NCBI GenBank assembly: GCA_036675475.1
Contig: JAKFEY010000067.1
Location: forward strand, 1 to 64,000
DNA from: JALYRV01 sp036675475
GTDB taxonomy: Bacteria; Acidobacteriota; Vicinamibacteria; Vicinamibacterales; SCN-69-37
Direction: 5' to 3'
DNA: 64,000 nt
Below the pieces are notes generated by a model. That model did not search any database and was not told the DNA's origin. It saw only the letters and a program-made list of their open reading frames with translations. Within the stretch, counting starts at the first letter, position 1. The number at the start of each line of letters is the position of its first letter. The position numbers were made by a program, and so were the translations under genes. Shown piece after piece: positions 1-9,604 of the stretch.

Positions 1-1
1 G

Positions 2-2818
2 GCCGCAGCGCCCGCCGGCGGCGGCGCGCCGGGCGGCGGAGGCGGCGCCGCGCCGTCGCGTCTCGGCGCGACGCTGTCACCCGACGGCCGCTATCTCTAT
101 GCCGCGCAGTCGGGCGGCGGCGGCGGAGGCGGGGGCCTTCCGGCCTGGCAGATCGTGCGGCTCGACATGAAGACCGGCGACACCGACGTGCTCACACAGG
201 CCGAGGGCCGCGCGTTCCGCCCGCTCGTTTCGCCTGACGGCAAACTGCTCGTCTATGCCTCGCGCCACGAAACGCAGACGGGTCTGCGCGTCCGCGATCT
301 GTCGACCGGAGCCGATCGGCGCCTCGCGTGGCCGCTGCAGCGCGACGAGATGGAAAGCGGCGGCTCGCCCTCGCGCGACCTCTTTCCCGGCTACGCCTTC
401 ACCCCCGACAGCAAAGCGCTGCTGACCACGAAGGACGGCAAGATTCAGAAGGTCGAGATCGCGACCGGCCAGATGACTGTCGTGCCGTTCACGGCCACGG
501 TGCAGCTCGAGGTCGGACCGGATCTCGAGTTCCCGTACCGCGTGGAGCAGGGCCCGGTGCGCGCGAAGCTGATTCAGGATCCAAAGCAGTCGCCCGACGG
601 CAAGCGCCTCGCGATGTCGGTGCTGACGAAGATCTACCTGAAGGACTTGCCTTCGGGCGATGGGAAGCGCCTGACCAGCGGCGACGCCTGGGAGTTCAAG
701 CCCGCATGGTCGCCCGACGGACAGTGGATCGCCTACGTCACCTGGTCGATGGACGGCGGCGGCCACGTCTGGAAGACGCGCGCCGACGGCTCCGGCCAGC
801 CGCAGCGCCTGACCTCGGTGCCCGCGTTCTACACCGACATCACCTTCTCACCTGACGGCGCCCGCATCGTCGGACTCCGCGGCAACGAGTTCATGCGGCA
901 CCAGACGTTCAGCGAGTTCGGCGGGCTGCGCATTCCGCTCGATCTCGTGTGGATGCCCTCGGGCGGCGGCACCGTCGAAACGATCGTCCCGGCGCGCGGC
1001 GTCGGCTTCCCGCACTTCACGGCGGAACCCGATCGCGTCTACGTGTACTCGAACGCGGGCCTGATCTCGCTTCGCTATGACGGCACCGATCGCCGCACGC
1101 ACCTGCGCGTGACGGGTCCTGGCCGTGGCGGCGGGACGCCGCCACCCGCCGATGGCGTGCTGATGCGGCCCGACGGCAAGTGGGCGCTGGCGTCGGTCAA
1201 CAACCAGCTCTGGGTCGTCGCGGTGCCGCCCTATACGGGCACGGCCGCGGCGGTCAGCGTGCGCGGACCATCCGTGCCCGTCAAGCGGCTCACCGACATC
1301 GGCGCCGACTACTTCGCGTGGGCCGACGGAGGCAAGACGATCACCTGGGCGATCGGCTCGACGTACTTCCGCCGCGCGTTCGACACGATTTCATTCGCGC
1401 CGGAGCCGGAAGCCGGCCGCGGCGGCGGCGCAGGGGCCGCGGGCGCAAACGCCCCCACGCCCCCACCGTCCACCGGTACCACGGGAGCCACCCAACCCAC
1501 CCCACCCACGACGCCGAAGGATCCCCTGGACGTCGACAAGAACGTCGAAGCCATCGACGTCGTCCTCGAATTCCCGCGCGCGAAGCCCACGGGGACGATC
1601 GTCCTCCGCGGCGCCACCGTGATCACGATGAAAGGGGACGAGGTCATCCGCAACGCCGACGTGATCGTCACCGACAACCGCATCGCGTCGGTCGGCCGGC
1701 GCGGCGCGGCGCGCCTGCCCGCCGGCGCGAAGATCGTCGATGCCTCCGGCAAGTTCATCGTGCCCGGCTTCATCGACACGCACGCGCACTGGGAATTCCG
1801 CACCCACGACGTGCTCGAGCCGCACAGCTGGGCGCTCGCGGCCAACCTGGCGTACGGCGTCACGGCCGGCCTCGACGTGCAGACCTCGACCAACGACTAC
1901 CTCGCCTATCAGGATCTCGTCGAGACGGGCCAGACCGTTGGCCAGCGCGCCTTCATGACCGGGCCCGGCGTGTTCTCATCGAACGACTTTCAGTCGTACG
2001 AGGCCACGCTCGCGTATCTGAAGCGCTACAAGCAGCACTACCGCACGCCAAACATCAAGTCCTACATGGTCGGCAACCGCAAGCAGCGCCAGTGGGTCGT
2101 GCAGGCGGCCAAAGAGCTCGGGCTGATGCCGACCACGGAAGGCGGCCGCGACCTGAAGCTCGACACCACGCACGCCATCGACGGCATGCACGGCAACGAG
2201 CACACGCTGCCGGTGGTGCCGCTCTTCAAGGACACCGTCGAGATCTTCGCGCAGACAAAGACAGCCTACACGCCCACGCTGCTCGTGCAGTACGGCGGCC
2301 CGATGGCCGAGCATTACTTCTATACGCGCGGCGAAGTGCACGACGACCCGAAGCTGCAGCGGTTCTATCCGCACAACGTGCTCGACGACATGACCCGCCG
2401 CCGCGGCACGTGGGTGCGCGACGATGAGTTCACGTTCGACGAGGCGGCCGCGTCGGCGGCAAAGATTCAACGGGCAGGCGGCCTGATCGGCGTCGGCGGC
2501 CACGGGCAGGTGCAGGGCCTCGGCTACCACTGGGAGATGTGGGCGCTCGCGATGGGCGGCATGACGCCGCATGAAGTGCTGAAGGCCGCGACCATCGACG
2601 GCGCGCGGATCATCGGCTTCGATCAGGATCTGGGCAGTCTCGAGGCCGGCAAGCTCGCGGATCTCGTCGTGCTCGATCGCAACCCGCTCGAGAACATCCG
2701 CCACACCAACACGGCGCGGTGGGTCATGAAGAATGGCGAGCTGTATGACGCGGCAACGCTCAATCAGGTGTGGCCGGTCGAGAAGACATTCCCGAAATTC
2801 TGGTGGTGGGAGAAGTAG
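2..2818 (+). CDS. Beta-propeller amidohydrolase, 5' end cut off by the window
   Basis: The reading frame is open from base 2, so the true start lies upstream. The visible part starts in a Gly-rich stretch followed by repeated WD40-like/TolB-type propeller blades (recurring SPDG and KPAWSPDG motifs). A Pro/Thr-rich linker near base 1450 leads to a metal-dependent amidohydrolase domain. This has the first metal motif D-T-H-A-H near base 1780 and ends with the usual GSLEAGKLADLVVLD strand. Family members hydrolyse cyclic amides or dipeptides, often in the periplasm; the substrate cannot be read here. It ends with TAG directly abutting the ATG of the next gene, so the two are probably co-transcribed. 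Confidence 0.9.
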   Translation, partial: AAAPAGGGAPGGGGGAAPSRLGATLSPDGRYLYAAQSGGGGGGGGLPAWQIVRLDMKTGDTDVLTQAEGRAFRPLVSPDGKLLVYASRHETQTGLRVRDLSTGADRRLAWPLQRDEMESGGSPSRDLFPGYAFTPDSKALLTTKDGKIQKVEIATGQMTVVPFTATVQLEVGPDLEFPYRVEQGPVRAKLIQDPKQSPDGKRLAMSVLTKIYLKDLPSGDGKRLTSGDAWEFKPAWSPDGQWIAYVTWSMDGGGHVWKTRADGSGQPQRLTSVPAFYTDITFSPDGARIVGLRGNEFMRHQTFSEFGGLRIPLDLVWMPSGGGTVETIVPARGVGFPHFTAEPDRVYVYSNAGLISLRYDGTDRRTHLRVTGPGRGGGTPPPADGVLMRPDGKWALASVNNQLWVVAVPPYTGTAAAVSVRGPSVPVKRLTDIGADYFAWADGGKTITWAIGSTYFRRAFDTISFAPEPEAGRGGGAGAAGANAPTPPPSTGTTGATQPTPPTTPKDPLDVDKNVEAIDVVLEFPRAKPTGTIVLRGATVITMKGDEVIRNADVIVTDNRIASVGRRGAARLPAGAKIVDASGKFIVPGFIDTHAHWEFRTHDVLEPHSWALAANLAYGVTAGLDVQTSTNDYLAYQDLVETGQTVGQRAFMTGPGVFSSNDFQSYEATLAYLKRYKQHYRTPNIKSYMVGNRKQRQWVVQAAKELGLMPTTEGGRDLKLDTTHAIDGMHGNEHTLPVVPLFKDTVEIFAQTKTAYTPTLLVQYGGPMAEHYFYTRGEVHDDPKLQRFYPHNVLDDMTRRRGTWVRDDEFTFDEAAASAAKIQRAGGLIGVGGHGQVQGLGYHWEMWALAMGGMTPHEVLKAATIDGARIIGFDQDLGSLEAGKLADLVVLDRNPLENIRHTNTARWVMKNGELYDAATLNQVWPVEKTFPKFWWWEK

Positions 2819-3610
2819 ATGGATCTGGGACTGAACGGCAAAGTCGCAATGGTGGCCGGCGCCAGCAAGGGTCTCGGCTACGCGGCCGCGAAAGCCCTGG
2901 CGGCCGAAGGCGCCATCGTCAGCATCGGCTCGCGCGATAAAGCCGCCATCGAGAAGGCGGCGGCCGACATCGCGCGCGACACCGGCGGCGCGGTCATGCC
3001 GTTCGAGGCGGATGTCCGCAACGCCGCCGCGATTACTGCCTGGGCCGAGGCGGTGGAGAAGGCGCACGGCGGCATCGACCTGCTCTACGCCAACGCGGGC
3101 GGGCCGCCGGCCGGCTCCGCGCTCGACTTCCACGACGACGACTGGCAGGCGGCTTTTGACCTGCTGCTGATGAGCACCATTCGCATGTGCCGCGCCGTCG
3201 TTCCCTCCATGCGCCGCCGCGGCGGCGGCTCCATCGTCGTCGCCACGTCATCGTCGGTGAAGGAGCCGCTGCCGAATCTTGCGCTGTCGAACGTCATGCG
3301 CGGCGGCGTCTCGTCGCTGTCGAAGACGCTGTCGCTGGAGCTGGCGAAGGATCGCATCCGCGTGAATCAGCTGATGCCGGGCCGCATCGATACCGATCGT
3401 CTGCGCTATCTGGATGAGGCGAACGCCAAGAAGGCGGGGAACACGCCGGAAGAGCAGAAGGCGAAAGTGCTCGCGTCGATCCCCGCCGGGCGCTACGGCA
3501 ATGCTGACGAATTTGGCCGCGCCGCAGCATTTCTGCTGTCCGACGCGGCCAGTTACATCACCGGCGCCACCCTGCAGGTGGACGGCGGGTTGATCAAGGG
3601 CGTGCTGTAA
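2819..3610 (+). CDS. SDR-family protein with altered catalytic motif
   Basis: This 263-residue Rossmann protein begins at the base after the upstream stop. The NAD(P)-binding glycine motif GASKGLGYA is intact near residue 15, and the C-terminal ITGATLQVDGG segment is typical of short-chain dehydrogenases. The catalytic YxxxK is missing: aligning on the following helix places Ser and Arg (SNVMR) where Tyr and Lys are expected. Some beta-ketoacyl-reductase-like SDR subgroups are known to deviate in the same way, so this may be a family trait rather than damage. The role is unknown. Tight linkage suggests it works with the amidohydrolase. Confidence 0.85.
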   Translation: MDLGLNGKVAMVAGASKGLGYAAAKALAAEGAIVSIGSRDKAAIEKAAADIARDTGGAVMPFEADVRNAAAITAWAEAVEKAHGGIDLLYANAGGPPAGSALDFHDDDWQAAFDLLLMSTIRMCRAVVPSMRRRGGGSIVVATSSSVKEPLPNLALSNVMRGGVSSLSKTLSLELAKDRIRVNQLMPGRIDTDRLRYLDEANAKKAGNTPEEQKAKVLASIPAGRYGNADEFGRAAAFLLSDAASYITGATLQVDGGLIKGVL

Positions 3611-3613
3611 CGA

Positions 3614-6600
3614 TTACTGCGTCTTGAACTGCCACAGCCCCGACGCGAGCATCTTCAGCGCCTCGTCCACCGCGGCCTTCAGCTCGCGGTCGAAGCCTTT
3701 CAGCTCGTCCTCCGGCGTGTTCTCGACGAACACGTCGGGGGCCACGCCGTAGTTTTCCAGGTTGATGCCGTAGTTGTTCGGCCGCTCGGGGTCGTAGGTG
3801 ACCACGAGCGAGCCGGGCGTCCGGATGGATCCTCCGTTGATCAGCTGATACGAGCCCGTGGCGATGACAGCCGCCGCGGTCGGGTTGCCGACGATGCGGC
3901 CGAGGCCGAGATCGCGGAAGCCCATGGGCGTGACTTCGCTGTCGGAGCCCGAGCGGTAGTTGATCAGCATGACCTTCGGACCCGCGATGGCCTGACGCGG
4001 CCGGCGGCCCCAGGTGCGGGCGCCCCAGCGCGTGTTCCAGTATTCGTACGGCCGCCGCTCCAGAATGTCGAGCAGCTGCTGATCGATGTTGCCGCCGCCG
4101 TTGTAGCGGATGTCGACGATGATGCCCTTGGCGTTCCAGAAGCGGTCGATTTCGTTCTGGAAGCGCGCGAGTGAGGGCTGGTTCATCGCGCGGATGTGCA
4201 CGTAGGCAATCTGGCCTTTCGATTCGCGCTCGACGAACGCGCGGTTCTTCTCGACCCATTCCTCGTACTTGATGTTGTTGAGCGACGCCACCGACGCCAG
4301 GCGCACGACGCGCTCGTCGGCCGCTTTGCCGGCCACCGGCCTGGTCGACGACACGGTGACGTTCACATAGTCATTGAGCGTGTTGTTGAGCAGCGCGTAG
4401 TAATTGTCGCCCGCCTTGAGCCGCGTGCCGTTGATGGCCAGCACGTAGTCGCCCACCGTGAGGTTGATCCACTCCTTGTCGGCGGGGCCGTCGCGGTAGA
4501 TGTGCGTGACGCGGAAGGCGTCGCCGTCCGGATCCATCTCGAAGCCGGTGTAGCGCGTTTCGTAGCCGTCCGGCATCGTGTTGCTGGCGGGGCCGCTGAC
4601 GCCGGTGTGCGACGCGTTGAGCTCGCCGATCATTTCGTTGGCCAGGTCGTACACGTCCTGGTTCTCGCCGACGTACTTGAGCAGGGGCTCATAGCGCGCG
4701 CGGATGGCGTTCCAGTCGCGGCCGTGCATCTTCTCGTCGTAGAAGCGGTATTTCATGACGCGCCACGACTCGTCGAAAATCTGCGCCCACTCGTCGCGCT
4801 TGTCCACGCGGATGGTGGCCTCGAAGGGCACGCGCGTCTTGCGGCGCTCGCCCGACATTTCCATCTGCCAGAGCTCGTTGTTCTGCGTGTAGAACACCTT
4901 GCGGCGATCCGCGGTGGGCACCAGGCCCTGGAAGGCGCCGTCGGTGAGGCGGCGGCGATCGTTGCCGTCGATGCCCACCTGGAACAGGCCGGGCCCGCGC
5001 TCGTCGGTGCTGCGGAAGAAGATCGTGCGCCCGTCATTGGACGTGAAGAAAGTGCTCACGCCCTGGTTGCCGCGCGTGATTTGCATCGCGCGCCGGTCGA
5101 TGCCGGCCGTTTCGGGGGCGGGGGTCGCGGGCGGCGGCTGCGTGCCCTGCGCGCCCTGCGCGCGCTCGCGCGTGGGCGGCTGCGACGCCTTCCGCTCGCG
5201 CTCGCGCACCAGCGGGTCGTTCGGGTCTTCCTTCAGCCGCTCGAGCGACACGACGAAGAGGTGGTTCTCGCCGCCGTCGCGATTCGACGTGAAGAGAATC
5301 CGCTTGCCGTCGGGCATGAACATGCCCGCGTTGTCGTTGAAGGGGTTGGCGGTGATGTTGAACTCGCGCTTGCTCGCCAGCTCCATCACCCACACGTCGG
5401 CGTTCATGTCGTTGTCGCGCTTCGTGTAGACGATCCACTTGCTGTCGGGCGATACGCCCGTCACCTGATAGCCACCGGCCTCGTGATAGGCGATCTCGGT
5501 GGACGTGGCCGCCGCCGCATCGGCGACGAACAGCCGGTTGTTGCCGGTCCACACCAGCGACTTCGAGTCGGGCGTCCACGCCTCGAGACTCTTGAACGAC
5601 GGGTGCTTCGACACCTGCCGCCGGGTGCCGGCGGCGCGGTCGTAAATCCACACTTCCTCTTCACGCGTCTCGTCCGACAGGTACGCCACCAGCTTGCCGT
5701 CGGGCGAGAACAGCTCGCCGCGGTCGCGCCGCGACGACGAGGTCACCTGCGTGCGCTCGCCGACGTTCGGGTCGGTGGGGATGATGAAAATCTCGCCGTG
5801 ATTGTCGACCGCGGCGTAGTCGCCGTCGGGCGCCGGTGAAAACCCGCTGATGCGGTGATTGGCCGGCAGGAACTCCACCAGATTCGCTTTCGGGTCGAAC
5901 GCCATGTCAATCGTGATGCGGCGCGGCTGTCCGCCCGACGCGGCGAGCGTCCAGATCTCGAACTCGTTTTCGTACGCGATCGTGGTGCCGTCGGGGCTGA
6001 TGGACGGGAACTGCACGCCGTCTTCGCGGTGCCGCGTCACCTGCGTCATGGCGCCGCCGCCGGGCGCGATCTTCCAGATGTTGTAGATGCCGTCGCGCTC
6101 CGAGGCGAAGTAGATCTGGCCGTCGGCGCCCCACATCGGGTAGCGATCTTCGACGTGCTCGCGGAACTTCTGCATGTCCACGTCGGTGATCTGCGTGATG
6201 GCCTTCGAGCGCAGGTCCTGCACCCAGATGTCGTCGGCGCGGTTGCCCTTGTTGCCCTTGCGCCAGTAGGCGCCGCCCATGCGGTTGAAGGCCACCATGG
6301 AGCCGTCCTGCTTGATCATGCCGTTGACGGCGCCGTCCATGGGCATCGGCGTCGGAAGCCCGCCCGCCACCGGCACCACATACAGCGGCGACCGCCACGG
6401 GCTGATCGCGCGGTTCGACGAGAAGACGACGCCCTTGCCGTCGGGCGTCCAGTAATGCACCGTGTCGCCGGTCGTCGCAAATGTCAGCTGCTTCGGCTCG
6501 CCGCCCGCCGCCGGCACCACGAACACATCGTCATTGCCGAACCGGTTGCTGGTGAACGCGACCCATTTGCCGTCGGGCGAGAAGCGCGGGAACGTGTCGC

Positions 6601-6805
6601 GCGCGACGTGCGCGGTCAGCCGCGCCGGGCTGGTGCCGTCGGCGTTCGCGATCCAGATGTCGCCGTGGTACGCGAAGGCGAGCTTGCCGCCCGCGACATG
6701 CGGATGGCGCGCAAACTTGATGGGCTCGGCCGACGCGGGCGCGGCCCACATGCCCGCGAGGAGCGCGGCAGACAGGATGGTGCGGACGAACAGGCGCATG
6801 GACAA
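3614..6805 (-). CDS. Tricorn-like S41 protease with propeller domains
   Basis: A 1063-residue exported protease with a clear signal peptide ending near ASAEP. The N-terminal two thirds contain PD40/TolB-like propeller blades with repeated FSPDGK and SPDGT motifs. A proline-rich linker is followed by the tricorn C1 region, a PDZ domain (GDYVLAINGTRLKAGDNYY) and an S41 catalytic domain. Visible catalytic elements are the Ser-His pair in NASHTG and the nucleophile region YRSGSDSEV. These enzymes degrade peptides; tricorn in archaea works on proteasome products, while this one should act in the periplasm. The ATG has an AGGAG ribosome site seven bases upstream. Confidence 0.93.
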   Translation of the reverse strand: MSMRLFVRTILSAALLAGMWAAPASAEPIKFARHPHVAGGKLAFAYHGDIWIANADGTSPARLTAHVARDTFPRFSPDGKWVAFTSNRFGNDDVFVVPAAGGEPKQLTFATTGDTVHYWTPDGKGVVFSSNRAISPWRSPLYVVPVAGGLPTPMPMDGAVNGMIKQDGSMVAFNRMGGAYWRKGNKGNRADDIWVQDLRSKAITQITDVDMQKFREHVEDRYPMWGADGQIYFASERDGIYNIWKIAPGGGAMTQVTRHREDGVQFPSISPDGTTIAYENEFEIWTLAASGGQPRRITIDMAFDPKANLVEFLPANHRISGFSPAPDGDYAAVDNHGEIFIIPTDPNVGERTQVTSSSRRDRGELFSPDGKLVAYLSDETREEEVWIYDRAAGTRRQVSKHPSFKSLEAWTPDSKSLVWTGNNRLFVADAAAATSTEIAYHEAGGYQVTGVSPDSKWIVYTKRDNDMNADVWVMELASKREFNITANPFNDNAGMFMPDGKRILFTSNRDGGENHLFVVSLERLKEDPNDPLVRERERKASQPPTRERAQGAQGTQPPPATPAPETAGIDRRAMQITRGNQGVSTFFTSNDGRTIFFRSTDERGPGLFQVGIDGNDRRRLTDGAFQGLVPTADRRKVFYTQNNELWQMEMSGERRKTRVPFEATIRVDKRDEWAQIFDESWRVMKYRFYDEKMHGRDWNAIRARYEPLLKYVGENQDVYDLANEMIGELNASHTGVSGPASNTMPDGYETRYTGFEMDPDGDAFRVTHIYRDGPADKEWINLTVGDYVLAINGTRLKAGDNYYALLNNTLNDYVNVTVSSTRPVAGKAADERVVRLASVASLNNIKYEEWVEKNRAFVERESKGQIAYVHIRAMNQPSLARFQNEIDRFWNAKGIIVDIRYNGGGNIDQQLLDILERRPYEYWNTRWGARTWGRRPRQAIAGPKVMLINYRSGSDSEVTPMGFRDLGLGRIVGNPTAAAVIATGSYQLINGGSIRTPGSLVVTYDPERPNNYGINLENYGVAPDVFVENTPEDELKGFDRELKAAVDEALKMLASGLWQFKTQ

Positions 6806-6808
6806 CTC

Positions 6809-7792
6809 CTAATACAACTCGCCACGGGATGACGTGACGACGCCGTTGACGGCGTCGAGGGAGTAGGCGAGCCCTCCCGAACCGCGCCAGGCGGGCAGGT
6901 CGAACGTGCCCGACGCGTTGATTCGATAGACATTTACGCCGCGGAGCGTGAGCGGCTTACCGGCCTCACACACTTCGGGCGCCGCGGTGGTGCTGAGGAA
7001 GTACGCGGTGTTCTTGCCGGCCACCGTCGCCTTGCCCGAGGGCTCGACGAGCACGGCCGTCTCGCGGTCGACGGCAATGGCGCGCGGCGTGGCGGACCAG
7101 CCGTCACGCTGGATGCGCGCGAGGAACACGAGCAGGCGGCCAAGCCGGTCGCGCTCCACGAAGTGCGTGTCGGTGATCAGGTTTTCGAGGCCGGGCAGCG
7201 CGAGGAAGTCGCGATCGAGCGCCACGGACTTGCCGAAAGGATCCGGAAGCGCCTCTTTCGAGGTGATGCCACCTTCGCGCGCGCCGAAGCCGAACTCGGC
7301 GAGGATCGCGAGACCGGCGCTGGTGCCGCCGATCGGGCCGCCGCGCGCCACGAGCGCGTGCAGCTCGTCTTCGACCGGCGTGCCTTTCCAGTAATTGACG
7401 TACCGCGACTGATCGCCGCCGGCGATGAAGACGGCCTCCGCCTTCCGCAGCCGATCGAGCACGAACGGGTCGGACGCCGCCTCACGGTTCCTGAAGATGA
7501 TGGTCTCAACGGAGTCGGCGCCGCCGAGCGCGAAGATCCATTTGTTGTAGGCGTCGCTGCCCGATGCGCGAATGATGACGATGTCACCGCCGCCGGCGCG
7601 CGCGATCATCCAGTTGAACGCGTCGGGTTGATCGGTGCCGCCGCCGGCGAGCACATAGCCGCCCGTGCCCTTGGCTTGCGCGTCGGCCGCGTTGCCGACG
7701 AGGGCGTGCGTGAACGGGTCAGGGGATGGCGCGGCCGCCTGACTCTGCACCAGCAGCGGGAGCGCGGCCAAAACGGCGGCAGCAAGCTTCAT
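6809..7792 (-). CDS. Peptidase S51, cyanophycinase-like, exported
   Basis: About 327 residues starting at MKLAAAVLAALPLL, a good signal peptide; an in-frame ATG twelve bases earlier (7804) is the alternative start. The GGTSAGLAI motif holds the S51 nucleophile serine, and YVLAGGGTDQP matches the N-terminal part of the family. S51 enzymes cleave Asp-containing peptides or cyanophycin; a secreted isoaspartyl or cyanophycin-type dipeptidase is the likeliest role. The gene ends three bases before the start codon of the tricorn-like protease on the same strand, so the two peptidases probably form one transcript. Confidence 0.85.
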   Translation of the reverse strand: MKLAAAVLAALPLLVQSQAAAPSPDPFTHALVGNAADAQAKGTGGYVLAGGGTDQPDAFNWMIARAGGGDIVIIRASGSDAYNKWIFALGGADSVETIIFRNREAASDPFVLDRLRKAEAVFIAGGDQSRYVNYWKGTPVEDELHALVARGGPIGGTSAGLAILAEFGFGAREGGITSKEALPDPFGKSVALDRDFLALPGLENLITDTHFVERDRLGRLLVFLARIQRDGWSATPRAIAVDRETAVLVEPSGKATVAGKNTAYFLSTTAAPEVCEAGKPLTLRGVNVYRINASGTFDLPAWRGSGGLAYSLDAVNGVVTSSRGELY

Positions 7793-7805
7793 GGATGGGG
7801 GCATT

Positions 7806-8333
7806 CTACCTGCCTTCGCGCGCCCAGGTGATGCCGACGGTGACGCTGGCGGCAAGCGCGCCGTAAGGATGGACGAAGGCGCTGATTTCAACCGGCGCCA
7901 CGAGCCGGCGGCCAACCGCGCGGTCCCAGCCGGCCGTGAGTGACAGCACCTGTGGCGTGCTGACGCCTTCGAGCCGCGGCTTGACGCGTCCCATGAAGCC
8001 GGTCTCGAGCCAGTAGACGCCGACGGCGCCGACGCCCGCATAGTCAGGCGTAAACGGCCCTCGCCAATCCACGCTGCGCTGCCAGCGGATCTCATACATG
8101 CCCCCGGCCGCGCCGAGCCCGTGCATGATGCGCGCGGTGACCGCGCTGCGCTCTCCAACCGGTAGTGTTGCCCGGATGCCTGCGCCCCCGATCATGCCGC
8201 CGCCTTCGCCCGCATAGGCCATTGCCATGCCCCCGTCGCCGCCGATGGCCAGGCGTTGCTCGGCGAACGCCGAAGGTGCGCGAGTGGTTTCCGGCAGCTG
8301 AATGAGCCCAAGCAGCAGAAACATCGTTCCCAT
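7806..8333 (-). CDS. Small exported protein of unknown function, possible barrel
   Basis: The start at MGTMFLLLGLIQLP is chosen because AAGGAGG sits just upstream and because it gives a hydrophobic signal-like N-terminus; the frame is open further upstream but that part lacks sense. The 175-residue product is rich in Gly and aromatic residues with alternating beta-like strands (YEIRWQRSVDWRG, VGVYWLETGFMG), suggesting a small outer-membrane barrel. No family is recognised. It lies immediately upstream of the S51 peptidase gene on the same strand. Confidence 0.65.
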   Translation of the reverse strand: MGTMFLLLGLIQLPETTRAPSAFAEQRLAIGGDGGMAMAYAGEGGGMIGGAGIRATLPVGERSAVTARIMHGLGAAGGMYEIRWQRSVDWRGPFTPDYAGVGAVGVYWLETGFMGRVKPRLEGVSTPQVLSLTAGWDRAVGRRLVAPVEISAFVHPYGALAASVTVGITWAREGR

Positions 8334-8385
8334 CACGGCCTCCTTCACGGCAATGCGGGAGTGGGCGATGAGCGGGCTCAGCTCA

Positions 8386-9150
8386 TCAGCGGGAGGCGGG
8401 CGGCAGCCAGAGCGTGCGTGCGGTGAGGTGGTCGCGCCGGAAGCCGGCCGCGCGATCGAGCAACCGCCAGCGCTCGGGCATCTCGAGCGGCAGCTTCCAG
8501 TCTTCGGCCCGTCCGCCCGCGGCAATCACCTCCGAGGCGGCGCGGTCCCACCACGGCGTGACGGCGCGTGAGATGGGCTCGATCACCAGCAATCCGTTTC
8601 GCGCCGCGATGGCGCCCTTGAGGACGCGCCGGCGCGGCTCCTCATTCAGTTCGTTCAACGTGTATGCGGCGACGATCGCGGCGGCGGGATCGAGGCGGGC
8701 GGTCGCCGCGTCGGCGCGGCGCGCGGTGCCATCGAGCTGGAAGAAACGATAGGTCCACGCCGCCTCGGACACCGCCCAGGGGTGCACGTCCAGGCCGGCG
8801 ACGCGCGGGCGAGGGGCTGAGGCCAGCGCCCAGGCGGCGCCGGCCGCGCCCGTTCCGCACCCGAGATCGATGATCGAGGCGGGCGCGGACGCGCCGGCGT
8901 TGCCCGATTCGAGGCCCGCGAGCACCCCCGCGACCGTCGCGAAATGGAGCGGGCCGTAAAACAGCGCGAACGCCGCGCGCTTGCCGCGGCCATCGAGAGC
9001 CGCGCCTGCGCGCAGCTGTGTCCGCCGCTGAACATAAGCCGACGAGAGGGCGCGAAGCGCGCGCGTGACTTCCGGCCACTCGAGCTCAGCCAGATGCCGT
9101 TGCTGCAGCGCCTCGAACCAGCGCTCGAGATGGTCGGGTTCGCCGGACAC
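8386..9150 (-). CDS. SAM-dependent methyltransferase, Rsm22-like
   Basis: The 254-residue product has a class I methyltransferase fold with the SAM motif IIDLGCGTGAAGAAWA near residue 95 and the acidic strand VAGLDVHPWAVSEA after it. The N-terminal helices (VTRALRALSSAYVQRR) and the late segment AAYTLNELNEEPRRR resemble Rsm22, a small-subunit ribosome-linked methyltransferase family, but the protein is shorter than typical members. It starts with GTG. TATAAC lies eight bases before that codon, so the leader is very short and has no ribosome-binding sequence. Confidence 0.75.
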   Translation of the reverse strand: MSGEPDHLERWFEALQQRHLAELEWPEVTRALRALSSAYVQRRTQLRAGAALDGRGKRAAFALFYGPLHFATVAGVLAGLESGNAGASAPASIIDLGCGTGAAGAAWALASAPRPRVAGLDVHPWAVSEAAWTYRFFQLDGTARRADAATARLDPAAAIVAAYTLNELNEEPRRRVLKGAIAARNGLLVIEPISRAVTPWWDRAASEVIAAGGRAEDWKLPLEMPERWRLLDRAAGFRRDHLTARTLWLPPASR

Positions 9151-9158
9151 GCTCAGAG

Positions 9159-9166
9159 GTTATACT
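9159..9166. promoter_or_regulatory. Overlapping divergent -10 elements
   Basis: TATACT reads on the plus strand at 9161-9166 towards the receiver gene at 9181. TATAAC reads on the minus strand at 9164-9159 towards the methyltransferase GTG at 9150. The two hexamers overlap, so only one polymerase could occupy the site at a time. CTCAG/CTGAG half-sites flank them. No clear -35 box is seen on either side. Confidence 0.4.
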
Positions 9167-9180
9167 GAGAGTTCACCCGC

Positions 9181-9573
9181 ATGACGAACTCCGCACCGCG
9201 GCGCACAGTGCTGCTTGCCGAAGATCACGTTGACACCCGCATGTTCTATGCGGAATTGTTCCGCGAGTCCTTTGATGTGCTCGAGGCGGGCCGCGGCGAC
9301 CAGGCGCTCGAGCTGGCGCGGGCGCAGCGCCCGTCCCTGATCATCACGGACCTGTCGCTGCCGGGCATTACCGGCATCGAGCTGGCGAAGGCGCTGAAGC
9401 AGGACGCCGCGACGGCGCACATTCCGATCATCTGTCTGAGTGGGCACGCCGACCAGGAAACGAACGATGCGGTGACGGCCAGCGGCATTGATCGCATGCT
9501 CGTCAAGCCGTGCATGCCCGACGATCTGCTTGCGCACGCCGCGGAGTTGATCGGGCGGCCGCCGCAGGCGTGA
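9181..9573 (+). CDS. Single-domain response regulator
   Basis: A 130-residue CheY-like receiver with no output domain. The acidic pocket is in LLAEDHVDTR, the phosphoacceptor is Asp57 in IIITDLSLPG, and the conserved Lys is in MLVKP near the C-terminus. Such proteins pass phosphate between histidine kinases and a partner; no kinase is nearby. There is no Shine-Dalgarno sequence before the ATG, which fits the short leader implied by TATACT at 9161. Confidence 0.9.
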   Translation: MTNSAPRRTVLLAEDHVDTRMFYAELFRESFDVLEAGRGDQALELARAQRPSLIITDLSLPGITGIELAKALKQDAATAHIPIICLSGHADQETNDAVTASGIDRMLVKPCMPDDLLAHAAELIGRPPQA

Positions 9574-9578
9574 AGCAT

Positions 9579-9598
9579 CGCAGGCCTGAAGGCCTGCG
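9579..9598. terminator. Perfect hairpin between convergent genes
   Basis: Nine-base arms, CGCAGGCCT and AGGCCTGCG, are separated by two bases. It lies just after the receiver gene and before the end of the convergent L,D-transpeptidase gene, so it may terminate both. There is no T-run. A related AGGCCT-NN-AGGCCT core occurs at 56089-56102, so it may instead be a dispersed REP-like repeat. Confidence 0.5.
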
Positions 9599-9604
9599 CT
9601 ACCG

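Noticed and set aside
1..150. GGC-rich tract as a separate repeat element
   Set aside because: It encodes a Gly-rich linker in the frame of the amidohydrolase-propeller gene, so it is coding low complexity.
4196..6832. Long plus-strand open frames opposite the tricorn-like protease
   Set aside because: Same compositional shadow effect; no start signals and no recognisable motifs.
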